A stretch of DNA of 64,000 bases, taken from positions 744,001-808,000 of the forward strand of contig JBCBKO010000001.1 in the NCBI GenBank assembly GCA_038521865.1. Reading direction: 5' to 3'. The notes under the pieces are model-generated. The model worked only from the letters and a program-made list of their open reading frames with translations, had not been told where the DNA came from and made no database searches. Positions within the stretch are counted from its first letter, which is position 1. Each line of letters begins with the position of its first letter. This DNA is from CALBPI01 sp038521865. GTDB lineage: Bacteria > Pseudomonadota > Gammaproteobacteria > Steroidobacterales > Woeseiaceae. Shown here piece after piece: positions 1-9,130 of this stretch. The position numbers and the translations under genes are program-made.

Positions 1-1320
1 TACGGCGACTATGTGTTGACGATGGCCGATGACGACGCACCGATAACCGATGGTGCAGTTGCGATAGATGACAACCTCATCGTTGCGGTTGGCTCGCAGG
101 CGGAAATCGACTTTAACTACTCTGCTGACGTAGCTGTCGACGGAAAGCAACGCGCTGTCATGCCAGGTCTTGTTAATGGGCACACGCATGCCGCCATGAC
201 GTTGCTACGCGGCGTAGCTGATGACTTGCAACTGATGGATTGGCTGACCAACTACATCTTCCCGGCAGAGATTGAAGTGGTCGATGAGGCGTTCGTCCGA
301 ATCGGCACGAAGCTCGCGTGCTGGGAGATGATTGAGTCCGGAACCACCGCCTTCGTTGATATGTATTTCTTTCCGGAGACCGTCTCGCAAGTCGTACAGG
401 AATGTGGATTGCGCGCTGTGGTTGCTCCGTCGGTTATCGAGCAACAATCGCCCGATGCGGCGAATGGCGAGATGTCCTTACAGCAAGCCACCGACTATGT
501 TCTGCGTTGGCAAGGAAAATCGGAGCGGATTGTTCCTGCTGTCGGTGCACACTCGGTCTATACAATCAGCGAATCAGGGCTGCGTAAAATTGCTGATGCA
601 GCACATGAGGTTGATGCGCCAATTGCGATTCACGTTTCCGAATCACTCGCCGAGATCGACCAGATCAAGTCTTCCTATGGCAAGACGCCCGTCGAGGTGC
701 TGGAAATGGTGGGTATGCTCCGACAGCCAGTCATTGCGGCGCATGTCGTGCACCCGAGTCCAGGCGATATCTCGTTGCTCGCGCGTTACGGCGTTGGCGC
801 CATCCACAACCCAACGTCCAACCTGAAGCTCTCGTCTGGTGTGGCACCTGTAACCGAGCTTCGCGATGGCGGCGTTAGCGTCGGACTAGGTACCGACGGG
901 GCCGCAAGCAACAACGATCTCGATTTGTGGGAGGAGATACGCTTGGCCGGATTACTTGCAAAAGGTCGCTCTATGGACCCGACCGATCTTCCGGCACGGA
1001 CTGTTTTGACATTAAGTACACGCGAAGGTGCGGCGGCGATCGGCCTTGGTGACCGGGTCGGCCAGCTCACGGTAGGCATGCGGGCTGATCTGATTCAGGT
1101 GGATTTCAGCAAGACCCGACACGCCCCGCTCTACGATATTTACTCCCACCTTGTCTACGTCGCCGACAGCACTGATGTTGTCACCACTATTGTTGACGGG
1201 CAGATCCTGATGCGCGAGCGCCAGATTCAAACGATCGACGAGTCAGCCCTCGCGAGCGATGTGCAGCACTGGCGAACCCGCATCGCTGAGGCGCTCGACC
1301 TCCCCGTCACCCAGCCTTGA
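1..1320 (+). CDS. mtaD: MtaD-type amidohydrolase (5-methylthioadenosine/S-adenosylhomocysteine deaminase), 5' end off window
   Basis: This is a metal-dependent amidohydrolase of the TRZ/ATZ/MtaD group, which deaminates methylthioadenosine, S-adenosylhomocysteine or related adenosines in the cytoplasm. The sequence shows the metal-binding HxH in VNGHTH (codons at about 180-190), a further His in IAIHVSES, and the GTDGAASNNDLD motif that carries the catalytic Asp. The reading frame is open to base 1 and encodes Y-G-D-Y before the first possible GTG start at 13. Family members begin some 10-15 residues earlier with a strand ending in 'YVLTMD', so the true start probably lies left of the window. 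The 3' end overlaps the convergent phosphopentomutase by 14 nt. The exact substrate cannot be told from sequence; the neighbouring deoB fits nucleoside salvage. Confidence 0.88.
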   Translation, partial: YGDYVLTMADDDAPITDGAVAIDDNLIVAVGSQAEIDFNYSADVAVDGKQRAVMPGLVNGHTHAAMTLLRGVADDLQLMDWLTNYIFPAEIEVVDEAFVRIGTKLACWEMIESGTTAFVDMYFFPETVSQVVQECGLRAVVAPSVIEQQSPDAANGEMSLQQATDYVLRWQGKSERIVPAVGAHSVYTISESGLRKIADAAHEVDAPIAIHVSESLAEIDQIKSSYGKTPVEVLEMVGMLRQPVIAAHVVHPSPGDISLLARYGVGAIHNPTSNLKLSSGVAPVTELRDGGVSVGLGTDGAASNNDLDLWEEIRLAGLLAKGRSMDPTDLPARTVLTLSTREGAAAIGLGDRVGQLTVGMRADLIQVDFSKTRHAPLYDIYSHLVYVADSTDVVTTIVDGQILMRERQIQTIDESALASDVQHWRTRIAEALDLPVTQP

Positions 1321-2527
1321 GAAACTGCTGCCCGTAAGCCAGCGGCGCAAGACCGAAGTGCTCCGCCAACGACTGGCCGATATCGGCAAAACTCTCACGT
1401 TTACCGATACTGCCCGTTGGGACACCACCACCCGCGACCAGCACCGGAATGTACTCGCGTGTGTGATCTGTGCCAGGCCACGTAGGGTCACATCCATGAT
1501 CGGCACAAAGAATCAAAAGATCGTCTGGCTTGAGTGCTGCTCGAATCCTTGGCAGAACGGCATCGAAGCTCTCTAAAGCCTCTGCATAACCGGCAGGGTC
1601 ACGCCGATGACCGTACAACATGTCGAAATCTACAAGATTGGTGAATACGAGCGTTTGCTCTCCCGCCCCTTCGATCGCATCGAGCGTTGCAGCGACCAGT
1701 GCCTCGTTGCCCGTCGCCTTGACGGTCTTACTGATACCTCGGTGCGCGAAAATGTCGGCGATTTTCCCGACGCTGATCACTTCTCCACCGGACTCAGTCA
1801 GCTTGTCGAGTAGGGTTGGCGCATGCGGCGGCGTTGTTAGATCGCGGCGGTTTCCGGTGCGCGTGAAAGACTCCGCGTCATCGCCAACAAACGGTCGCGC
1901 GATGACGCGTCCGACCCGGTATTCATCCACGAGTTCTCGCGCAAGTTCGCACAGCGAATACAGTCGGTCGAGACCAAACGTCTCTTCGTGTGCGGCGATC
2001 TGAAAGACGCTGTCCGCCGACGTGTACACAATCGGTTTGCCGGTTGTGCAATGGGCTTCGCCAAGCTCCCTAATGATCTGCGTACCGCTCGCGTGGCAAT
2101 TCCCAAGCACACCCGGTAGCTGCGCCCGTGAGATCAACGCATCCAGCAGCTCAGGCGGAAATGCCGCTTGACCGTTCTCGAAATAGCCCCAATCAAACAT
2201 CACAGGACAGCCGGCGATCTCCCAATGACCCGAAGGCGTATCCTTGCCACTCGACAGCTCTGCAGCACAACCCCAAGCCGCATCCGGCTCAACTTCTGGC
2301 TCTCCGTCAACCCACTGCCCCGTGACCAGACGGGCGGCGTGCATGAGACCCATACGAGACAAGTTCGGCAACGTTAGTGGCTTCGCGCGCTCCCCACGCT
2401 CGAATGCATCTCGACAATAGCGGGCAATACTCCCAAACGTGTTCGCGTTGACATCACCGAAGCGTTCCGCGTCGGGTGTTGCGCCAACGCCAAACGAATC
2501 GAGAACCATTACTACCGCACGTGACAT
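1307..2527 (-). CDS. deoB: Phosphopentomutase
   Basis: DeoB interconverts (deoxy)ribose-1-phosphate and (deoxy)ribose-5-phosphate in nucleoside salvage. It belongs to the alkaline-phosphatase superfamily and needs Mn2+. The 406 residues match the usual length (about 407). The N-terminal metal motif VVMVLDSFGVGATPDA, the phospho-acceptor loop GKDTPSGHWE and the C-terminal metal motif CADHGCDPTWPGTDHTRE are all present. The frame is open further upstream, but MSRAVVMVLDS at 2527 is the family start and leaves about 90 nt to the divergent gene. The 3' end overlaps the convergent deaminase by 14 nt. Confidence 0.93.
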   Translation of the reverse strand: MSRAVVMVLDSFGVGATPDAERFGDVNANTFGSIARYCRDAFERGERAKPLTLPNLSRMGLMHAARLVTGQWVDGEPEVEPDAAWGCAAELSSGKDTPSGHWEIAGCPVMFDWGYFENGQAAFPPELLDALISRAQLPGVLGNCHASGTQIIRELGEAHCTTGKPIVYTSADSVFQIAAHEETFGLDRLYSLCELARELVDEYRVGRVIARPFVGDDAESFTRTGNRRDLTTPPHAPTLLDKLTESGGEVISVGKIADIFAHRGISKTVKATGNEALVAATLDAIEGAGEQTLVFTNLVDFDMLYGHRRDPAGYAEALESFDAVLPRIRAALKPDDLLILCADHGCDPTWPGTDHTREYIPVLVAGGGVPTGSIGKRESFADIGQSLAEHFGLAPLAYGQQFLKAG

Positions 2528-2618
2528 ACTGATCAGCCTTCGCAGGTGCTGCGCCCGCCATCCAGTCCCTATAATAGCGACTTCGTACCTACTACTCACA
2601 CTCAAGGACAGTTCACCG

Positions 2619-3863
2619 ATGCCTGCAAAAAGAGAATTCGATATCGTCGTCTGGGGCGCAACCGGATTCACCGGTCGGCTCGTGGCGGAGCATCTGGCCG
2701 ATACCTACGGCCTCGATGGTGAGCTCTCATGGGCCATCGGCGGGCGCAACGCAGACAAGTTAGCGCAGATCGGTGCAACTCTGGAACGTGACGGTGCACG
2801 CCCCGAAGTCATTGTGGGCGACGCCGGCGACGTCGAGGCTATGCAGTCGTTGGCAGAGCGTACTCGAGTCGTCGCAACGACCGTCGGACCTTACAGCCTA
2901 TACGGTAACGAACTGGTCGCAGCATGCGCACGAGCCGGCACACACTACTGCGATCTCGCCGGAGAGGTGCCCTGGGTCAGGCGCATGATCGACGCGCACG
3001 AACAAACCGCTGCCCAGTCTGGTGCGGTGATCGTGCCGTCGAGTGGTTTCGATTGCATCCCCTCAGACCTCGGCACCTTCTATCTGCAACAGCAGGCACT
3101 TGCAGTTTTTGGCACGCCAGCACAGCGTATTCACATGCTGGTCCGAAAAGCGGACGGCGGCATCAGCGGCGGTACCGCGACAAGCATGCTGGAAATCGCT
3201 GCAGAGGCACAAAAAAGCGCCCGTTGCCGTCGGTTACTGCTCGACCCCTATTCTCTCAATCCGGAAAACACCGGCGGTGATGACAAAAACGAAAGTTTGA
3301 TGTTTGGACTCGATGAGCTCTCGGGTCAGTGGGTCGCGCCGTTTCTGATGGCTTCGATTAACACCCGTGTCGTGCGGCGCAGTGCCGCCCTGCTCAGTCC
3401 GCTCTATGGTGATGACTTCCGCTACTCAGAGTTTATTTCTACCGGCACCGGTGCTGGAGCTGCGTTGAAAGCGGCTGCCATCAGCGCCGCTATGGTCAGC
3501 TTGTTCACAGGAGCTGCAATTCCGCCAACCAGAGCGCTGCTCCGAAGAGTCCTACCTGACCCCGGTGAGGGCCCGGATGAGAATGCGCGAAAACGCGGTG
3601 GGTTTGTCATCGACTTCGTCGGCATCACTGAGCACGGCGATTCGATCACCGCGCGCGTCACAGGCGATCGCGACCCGGGTTATGGCGCCACCAGCAGAAT
3701 GCTCGGCGAAACCGCGGTCGCTCTGGCGAAGAGGAAGCAGCGTCGAGGCGGACACGGCGGATTCATGACACCCGCTTCGGCTATGGGGGATGACCTCATC
3801 GACAGACTTCAAACCAACGCGGGCATGAGTTTCTCAGTCAAAGCGCACTCGCCAGCCGGGTAG
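2619..3863 (+). CDS. Saccharopine dehydrogenase-like NAD(P)-binding protein (trans-acting enoyl reductase type)
   Basis: The protein has 414 residues and an N-terminal Rossmann fold, with the dinucleotide loop VVWGATGFTGRLVAEHL at residues 8-24. It has the overall plan of the saccharopine-dehydrogenase-like family that includes mycobacterial trans-acting enoyl reductase and eukaryotic SCCPDH. In bacteria these act on lipids or have no known substrate. The motifs CDLAGE and VPSSGFDCIPSDLG are typical of the family. The start at 2619 is preceded by AAGGA (2604-2608). A TATAAT hexamer at 2570-2575 lies in the divergent gap with deoB, though no good -35 is seen. It is not the lysine-pathway enzyme; the biological role is unknown. 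Confidence 0.8.
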   Translation: MPAKREFDIVVWGATGFTGRLVAEHLADTYGLDGELSWAIGGRNADKLAQIGATLERDGARPEVIVGDAGDVEAMQSLAERTRVVATTVGPYSLYGNELVAACARAGTHYCDLAGEVPWVRRMIDAHEQTAAQSGAVIVPSSGFDCIPSDLGTFYLQQQALAVFGTPAQRIHMLVRKADGGISGGTATSMLEIAAEAQKSARCRRLLLDPYSLNPENTGGDDKNESLMFGLDELSGQWVAPFLMASINTRVVRRSAALLSPLYGDDFRYSEFISTGTGAGAALKAAAISAAMVSLFTGAAIPPTRALLRRVLPDPGEGPDENARKRGGFVIDFVGITEHGDSITARVTGDRDPGYGATSRMLGETAVALAKRKQRRGGHGGFMTPASAMGDDLIDRLQTNAGMSFSVKAHSPAG

Positions 3864-3868
3864 CACAC

Positions 3869-5044
3869 CTAGCCGTTGACGACGGCGCCCGCAGGCGCGG
3901 CCGCACCAGTCACATGGATCGCCTGATCAAGTCCACCGGATTGATGAAACTCCTGGAGATGCTCGATCACGGCGTTGGTTACGCCCTGCCCTGCACAAAC
4001 CAGCAAGCTCCCGGATGTCGAAAGAACATCCTCGGCGATCGTCATGCCCACCTCCAGTTCAAGTGCAGTCACTTCCGTGATTTCTGCCGGTGTCGCCGCT
4101 GAAGCACCCTCAACCAGGCGAGACAACAACCGGGGATCAAACTCGGAGGAGCGGCGTTTGAGTTCCTCAATTCGCTCGTCCTGATCGTATCCCCGCGCAC
4201 GCAGCGCCTCCTCGGAGGCGACAAGGTGTAAAGCGCGAGCGCCCATCGGAATCGACTCCGCTCGGATCGAGTCCTCTGGCCAACCGTCACCGGAATAATG
4301 CTTGTGCTGGTAGCGGATCGTCTCCGCAACCGCTTCCAGACGCGGTATGCGTTCGAGCTGCTCCGCCGCACGGTCTGCCGTCGCGTAGTAGACACGTCGC
4401 TCCTCATCTTCAAGCGGAATACCACCGTTTATCTTTGCGAGTGTACCGGCGCGCAGCGAAACACAGCCGATCTGCGATAGAAGCACCGCAGTCTGGATCG
4501 TCCAGTGATCCTTGTCATTGAGTTCCGGAATGGCTTGCAGCAACTCATCGACCCGTGACTGGATCTTTCCAGTTCGCCCAAACACGTCCGGTCTTGCGAG
4601 CGACAAGAGGTCGGTCAGGACCTCTATGCTACCGATAAGCGTCTCTTCCAGAAGCGTCTTCTCGGCGGTGATTAACGAGTATTGCTGCAGCCCCTGTGAT
4701 ACCGCCTGACGAAGGCCCTGAACGTCACACGGTTTGGTCAAATAGCGATAGACCTCACCATCGTTTACCGCGGATACCGCGGTCTGCTGATCGGAGTTTC
4801 CGGTCAGCATCATGCGCACCGAATCCGGCGACAACTGCTTTGCTGCGCGGAGGAACTCTACTCCGTCCATTCCAGGCATTCGCATATCCGAAACAATCAG
4901 CGCGAACGTCTCCTCATTTGCAATTTTAGCAAGCCCTTCTTCCGGGCCTACTGCAATGTGGACGTTGCAGTCCTTGCGAATTGCGCGCTTGATCGCGTCA
5001 AGGACGTTGGATTCATCGTCTACAAACAATACTCGATTGTTCAT
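3869..5044 (-). CDS. Response regulator: receiver domain plus degenerate HD-GYP-like domain
   Basis: The protein has 391 residues. Residues 1-120 form a receiver domain: acidic pair VDDES, phospho-acceptor Asp in LIVSDMRMPGMDG, Thr in MMLTGNS and Lys in YLTKPCD. The middle resembles HD-GYP phosphodiesterases and keeps a GYP-like stretch (QHKHYSGDGWPE). Where a metal-binding HD dyad is expected (LLHDIGKL in the family) the sequence reads LLSQIGCVSL, so cyclic-di-GMP hydrolysis is unlikely. The start MNNRVLFVDDE at 5044 overlaps the upstream regulator's stop by 4 nt (ATGA), which implies translational coupling. It is the last gene of a kinase/REC-HDOD/REC-HD operon. A sensory, adaptor or c-di-GMP-binding role is inference. 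Confidence 0.85.
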   Translation of the reverse strand: MNNRVLFVDDESNVLDAIKRAIRKDCNVHIAVGPEEGLAKIANEETFALIVSDMRMPGMDGVEFLRAAKQLSPDSVRMMLTGNSDQQTAVSAVNDGEVYRYLTKPCDVQGLRQAVSQGLQQYSLITAEKTLLEETLIGSIEVLTDLLSLARPDVFGRTGKIQSRVDELLQAIPELNDKDHWTIQTAVLLSQIGCVSLRAGTLAKINGGIPLEDEERRVYYATADRAAEQLERIPRLEAVAETIRYQHKHYSGDGWPEDSIRAESIPMGARALHLVASEEALRARGYDQDERIEELKRRSSEFDPRLLSRLVEGASAATPAEITEVTALELEVGMTIAEDVLSTSGSLLVCAGQGVTNAVIEHLQEFHQSGGLDQAIHVTGAAAPAGAVVNG

Positions 5045-6234
5045 GCTGCATTCCTCGTTTCGAAGAGTTTTAGGGCACTCTCGCGCCAATCTGCAATGTG
5101 CTCACCGAGGCCCAGCGATTGCAGCCAGTCCTCGTCGAGCGTGAGTTCCCCATCATCGTGGAGCTCGTCGTGCAAGGCGCGAGCGACGTGCAGTGCCACG
5201 ATGGGGGCAAAGGCGGTAACCGGTGTTTTCTGCGGTTCGGCGTAGAACGCAATTGCCTCGACAATGCCGTCGGATAGCCCCCAAAGGCCCAGCAGGTAGG
5301 CACCGATTTCTCCATGCGTAACACCGAGCGCTTGCCGCTCCGCGTCAATGCGCCCAGAACCATTTGAAACCGCTCGCTGCACCGACTCAAAGCGGTCCGG
5401 GATTTCGCCGGACAGGATCAACTTGCCGAGCTCGTGCAACATGGCCGCCTGGAAGGACTCCTCAACCTCGACGGCGTTGTCCGTCATTTTCTTTGCAATC
5501 GCACGTGCCAAGGAAGCGGTGCGTTGTCCACGCCGGCTCAATTGCTCGACGGAGACTGCGCTTCGCTCGTGTTCGAACATACGGAACGCGGACTGAGACA
5601 ACACGAGAGACCGGATGACATCGAGGCCGAGATAGGTCACTGCGTGCTGTATCGAGCTCACGTTTCGGCGCAGCCCAAAGAAGGCCGAATTCACAAGTTG
5701 CAGGATCTTCGCACTCATCGCCATGTCCTCGGCAATGATCTCCCCCACCTTCGGCATATCGGGGTCTTCTTTGGCCATTTCCTGATTCAAGGCCGCGTAG
5801 ACAGATGGCACACTCGGCAGCTGCCCGATCTCCGCTGTGATTTTACGCAGCTCGCCGTCCTGCATCAGATTGCGCAGCTTAGAGGTGCGCAGGACGGTTT
5901 CGCGGAGCGTGTCGGCATCACAGGGCTTCGCCAGAAATTGATGCGCGCTCGCGATAGAACGAATTGTGGATTCCTGCTCCGAGTGCCCCGACAATATGAT
6001 TCGTGCCGTACCCGGATACAGTCGCCTTACTTCCGAGAGCAAATAGGCACCATCGTGTTCCGGCATCCGCATATCGCTGACGACGATATCGACAGGCGCT
6101 TCCGCCATGATCTCAAGCGCTTCCAGTGCACCCTCGGCGAAAAGCATTTCCCACTCATGTCGCAAGGGCCGCAACATGCGGCGCAGTCCATTGAGAATGT
6201 TAGGCTCATCGTCCACAAAAATGACGCGCATCAT
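5041..6234 (-). CDS. Response regulator with HDOD output domain
   Basis: The protein has 397 residues. The receiver domain covers residues 1-120 (VDDEPNILNGL; acceptor Asp in IVVSDMRMPEHDG; Lys in FLAKPCD). An HDOD domain covers about 130-330, with its typical opening LPSVPSVYAALNQEM, the segment ILQLVNSAFFGL and the late HD-like signature AAMLHELGKLIL. HDOD proteins are HD-related domains without phosphodiesterase activity that act in signal output. The gene overlaps the kinase stop upstream (6231-6234) and the next regulator's start downstream (5041-5044) by 4 nt each. The kinase in the same operon is the obvious phosphodonor. Either of two adjacent ATGs could be the start. Confidence 0.9.
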   Translation of the reverse strand: MMRVIFVDDEPNILNGLRRMLRPLRHEWEMLFAEGALEALEIMAEAPVDIVVSDMRMPEHDGAYLLSEVRRLYPGTARIILSGHSEQESTIRSIASAHQFLAKPCDADTLRETVLRTSKLRNLMQDGELRKITAEIGQLPSVPSVYAALNQEMAKEDPDMPKVGEIIAEDMAMSAKILQLVNSAFFGLRRNVSSIQHAVTYLGLDVIRSLVLSQSAFRMFEHERSAVSVEQLSRRGQRTASLARAIAKKMTDNAVEVEESFQAAMLHELGKLILSGEIPDRFESVQRAVSNGSGRIDAERQALGVTHGEIGAYLLGLWGLSDGIVEAIAFYAEPQKTPVTAFAPIVALHVARALHDELHDDGELTLDEDWLQSLGLGEHIADWRESALKLFETRNAA

Positions 6235-8234
6235 GCGACCGCTCCCAGCGCATCGCTGCTTCGCCCGCTCTTGCGCGGCAAAACAATTCGGAAAGTTGCA
6301 CCTTTCCCGAGTTCACTCTCCAACAGTATTCGACCAGCATGCTGCTCGGTTACCACACGTCTTGAGATCGCAAGACCTTGGCCAGTGCCACGCCCAACTT
6401 CCTTGGTTGTGAAAAACGGATCGAAGATCTTGCTTTTGATCTTTTCAGGTACGCCAGGTCCGTTATCGGTGATACTGATTTCGACGTGATCTTCATCGAT
6501 GGACTGTGTCTTGACGATGATTTCGCCTCGCCCGTCTCGATCGGGCTGCTCGGCGATCGCATGAGCGGCGTTGACTACGATATTGAGCACAACTTGGCCT
6601 AGTGCGGAGGGCATGCACGACACCGGCCCGAGATCCGCATCCAGATCGAGGGTGACGTCTGCGACGTACTTGTACTCGTTGCGTGCGACCGTCACCGTAC
6701 TCTCAACCAAGCGGTTTATATCGGATGGCTCCGGGGTACCCGAACCAGGGTGCGAGAAGTCTTTCAATGCGAGGACGATTTCCCGAATTTTCCCGATACC
6801 GGCCTTACCCTGATCAAGCGCTCCAGGAATTTCCTCACGCAGATATTCGAGGTCGGCCTCGTCCATCGCCTTGCGCATGGCCTGCGATGACGCAGCCAAG
6901 TCGCCGGATTCTGAAATCGCACTCAACAGTGGATCGATGGCCGCGAATACGCCATCGACATCAGCAAACGACTCCTGCAAAAACGAAAGGTTGTCGCTCA
7001 CGTACTGCGCCGGCGTGTTTATCTCGTGGGCAATTCCGGCCGACAACTCACCGATGGATTCCAGCTTTTGAGTGAGTTGGAGCTGTGCGTGCAGCTCATC
7101 ACGTTCACGCTGAGCGCGATTACGCTCTGTGACATCCGCGAGCATGGCAATCATTCCAACGACCATCCCGTTCGCGTCGACGTGTGGTGAGGCGCTGTAG
7201 GCACATTCCATCACATCGCCATCGCCGGTATGCAGCGTAACCGGTACATCGCGAACGATCGCTCCACGTTCAATCTTCGCGCTGGTCTTGGCGAACACGG
7301 AGGTATCGGTGTCTTCGCTGAAGAACTCGGTGAGCGAGTGCCCGGCAACCTCATCCGAGGTACGACCCAGCGTGCTGAGAAAAATCCGATTGCAGTCGAC
7401 GATCTCCATATCGAGATTGAGGCTCACCATCATCGTTGGCGAGCTGTCGTAGATCTCGCGCCGGTAGTTCTCGGCCTCCATCGCCCGCCTCGCCTGCTGT
7501 TCTTGTTCGGTGACATCGGTCAGGTAGACATCCATTGCAGCAACACCGTCTGCGGGGTGCGCCCTGGCGAAGACCGCCACGTGTCGTTGATTCCCGTGTT
7601 CGTCCGTGACGATATGACTGTCGCGATACTCTGGAATCGAGCCAGGGCGCATGCTCTGAAGCTGCGCGAGACCCGCCAGCAACCCATGCAAGTGGTGATC
7701 CGAGACTTGCTCCGCGGTTTCCACTGACAGGAAATTGAGGAGTGCTCGATTGGCACGGCTTATTGCTCCCGACGCATCGACGGTGAGCGTAGCCACCGGC
7801 ATGTTGTTGTAGAGCTCTTCGTATTGATGACGCGCCGTTGAAATATGTACGCGCTGAAATCGTCTTACGATGCTACGGTGCAGCAGCCTGCCGATACTCG
7901 CCGGATGCAGCTCCGATGGATCGAAGGCATCGTCCGCACCCGATTTCAGAACATCATCCATGACGAGTTCCGGCTGTTTGGTGGCGACGATCACTGTAGC
8001 GGGCGACACACTGTTGACGAGTGCCGATAGGCGCTGAGATAGCCAGGGCGCAACGGACACGGTCGCCAAAAGGACGCCATCCCAGGAATCGTTGGATTGC
8101 AGAGCCTCGATCTTGGCGGCTTCGTAAGACTGTCGACTGACCTCGTAGTCCGCCATCTGATTGAGGTGAGCGTGCAGCGTATCTGCGACCTCGGCGGAGG
8201 ACACATCTTCGAGAAGTAGAAGTTTATGGCGCAT
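6231..8234 (-). CDS. Soluble PAS-domain sensor histidine kinase with receiver-like N-terminus
   Basis: The protein has 667 residues and no membrane segment, so it senses in the cytoplasm. Residues 1-125 have a receiver-like pattern, but the position of the phospho-acceptor reads DGVLLATVS with no Asp, so this is a pseudo-receiver. Two PAS domains follow (about 140-250 and 265-385, with linkers LTDVTEQEQQ and LADVTERNRA). The dimerisation/phosphorylation helix contains the H-box GELSAGIAHEINTP. The ATPase domain has the N box (NIVVNAAHAI), the G1 box (DNGPGVP) and the G2 region (GTGQGLAIS). It heads the three-gene operon, and both downstream regulators are joined by 4-nt overlaps. The signal sensed is unknown. 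Confidence 0.92.
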   Translation of the reverse strand: MRHKLLLLEDVSSAEVADTLHAHLNQMADYEVSRQSYEAAKIEALQSNDSWDGVLLATVSVAPWLSQRLSALVNSVSPATVIVATKQPELVMDDVLKSGADDAFDPSELHPASIGRLLHRSIVRRFQRVHISTARHQYEELYNNMPVATLTVDASGAISRANRALLNFLSVETAEQVSDHHLHGLLAGLAQLQSMRPGSIPEYRDSHIVTDEHGNQRHVAVFARAHPADGVAAMDVYLTDVTEQEQQARRAMEAENYRREIYDSSPTMMVSLNLDMEIVDCNRIFLSTLGRTSDEVAGHSLTEFFSEDTDTSVFAKTSAKIERGAIVRDVPVTLHTGDGDVMECAYSASPHVDANGMVVGMIAMLADVTERNRAQRERDELHAQLQLTQKLESIGELSAGIAHEINTPAQYVSDNLSFLQESFADVDGVFAAIDPLLSAISESGDLAASSQAMRKAMDEADLEYLREEIPGALDQGKAGIGKIREIVLALKDFSHPGSGTPEPSDINRLVESTVTVARNEYKYVADVTLDLDADLGPVSCMPSALGQVVLNIVVNAAHAIAEQPDRDGRGEIIVKTQSIDEDHVEISITDNGPGVPEKIKSKIFDPFFTTKEVGRGTGQGLAISRRVVTEQHAGRILLESELGKGATFRIVLPRKSGRSSDALGAVA

Positions 8235-8422
8235 AGAGGGGAAAGCGGCACGGTGGTTGAAATATTTAGGAGAATCGCTGGGTCGAATCCTTGTATAGCC
8301 TCGTTCTTAGCGCTAGTGGGTTGAAGGCGGGGGCGGCGCAGGGTAGTGTCGAACTTCGCACTGTCACAAAAGTGCGTCAGACCAGAACCCTCTATGGGCG
8401 TCACCGGATAACGGAGGTCAAA

Positions 8423-9130
8423 TTGAGGCATGCCACCAGGTTCGCGATCACCGCTTTGATTGCGACGGTTTTGAGCGGTTGCGGCACCGCCATCAAGGTC
8501 CGTTCGGGCCAAATGCCCGATGCGATCGTTCAACAGCTACCCTTGCGAGTTGGGGTGCGATTCGACGAGTCGATCACCGATTTCTCCTATCAGGAGAAAC
8601 TCGCAACAGGCGGCACCTACTCGATCGATCTCGACGACGCCTCCGCCGAAATGCTGACTTCTACTTTTGGCGACCTGTTCCAGGAAATGATTTTGGTCCC
8701 ACCGGGAGAAGAGGTACCTCCGGTCGATATATTGATCGAGCCGACGCTCAGCGCACTAGAGTTCGTCGTACCCTCTCAAACAATCTCTAACGATTATGCA
8801 ATTTGGATCAAGTATCAGATTAAGGTCTATGATTCTACGGGAAAAATTCAGGCTGACTACCTGATCCCCGCCTACGGAAAGGCACCGAAAGACTCCCTGG
8901 TCGGCGGCACTAAGGGCGCGCTGACTCAGGCAGCCATGCGGGCACTGAGAGATGCGTCTACTGTCCTATTGACCCGGTTTGTGGCAGATGCCAAGTTGGA
9001 AGGGCGTCAGTTGCGGCCAGTACAAGTCGCAGAGAGGCCTGCACCAGCGCAGACTGAACCGTCCAATGAAGACCCGGATACAACCGCCGACGACGTTGTG
9101 GAAAGTGAACTATCGGAGCAATACCTATGA
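8423..9130 (+). CDS. Predicted lipoprotein of unknown function (first of a coupled pair)
   Basis: I do not recognise the family. A TTG start at 8423 is chosen because GGAGG lies 5 nt upstream (8413-8417), and it gives a clean lipoprotein signal, MRHATRFAITALIATVLSGC, with a lipobox ending in Cys20. The frame is open upstream to 8291, but that extension looks non-coding. The mature protein has about 215 residues, mixed alpha/beta in appearance, and an acidic low-complexity tail from about residue 200 (PAPAQTEPSNEDPD onward). The stop overlaps the next lipoprotein's ATG by 4 nt, so the two are probably made together in the envelope. Confidence 0.7.
   Translation: MRHATRFAITALIATVLSGCGTAIKVRSGQMPDAIVQQLPLRVGVRFDESITDFSYQEKLATGGTYSIDLDDASAEMLTSTFGDLFQEMILVPPGEEVPPVDILIEPTLSALEFVVPSQTISNDYAIWIKYQIKVYDSTGKIQADYLIPAYGKAPKDSLVGGTKGALTQAAMRALRDASTVLLTRFVADAKLEGRQLRPVQVAERPAPAQTEPSNEDPDTTADDVVESELSEQYL

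Noticed and set aside
5434..6489. 351-residue open frame on the plus strand
   Set aside because: It lies wholly antisense to the REC-HDOD gene and the kinase end, whose domains are clear; its own translation has no recognisable domain.
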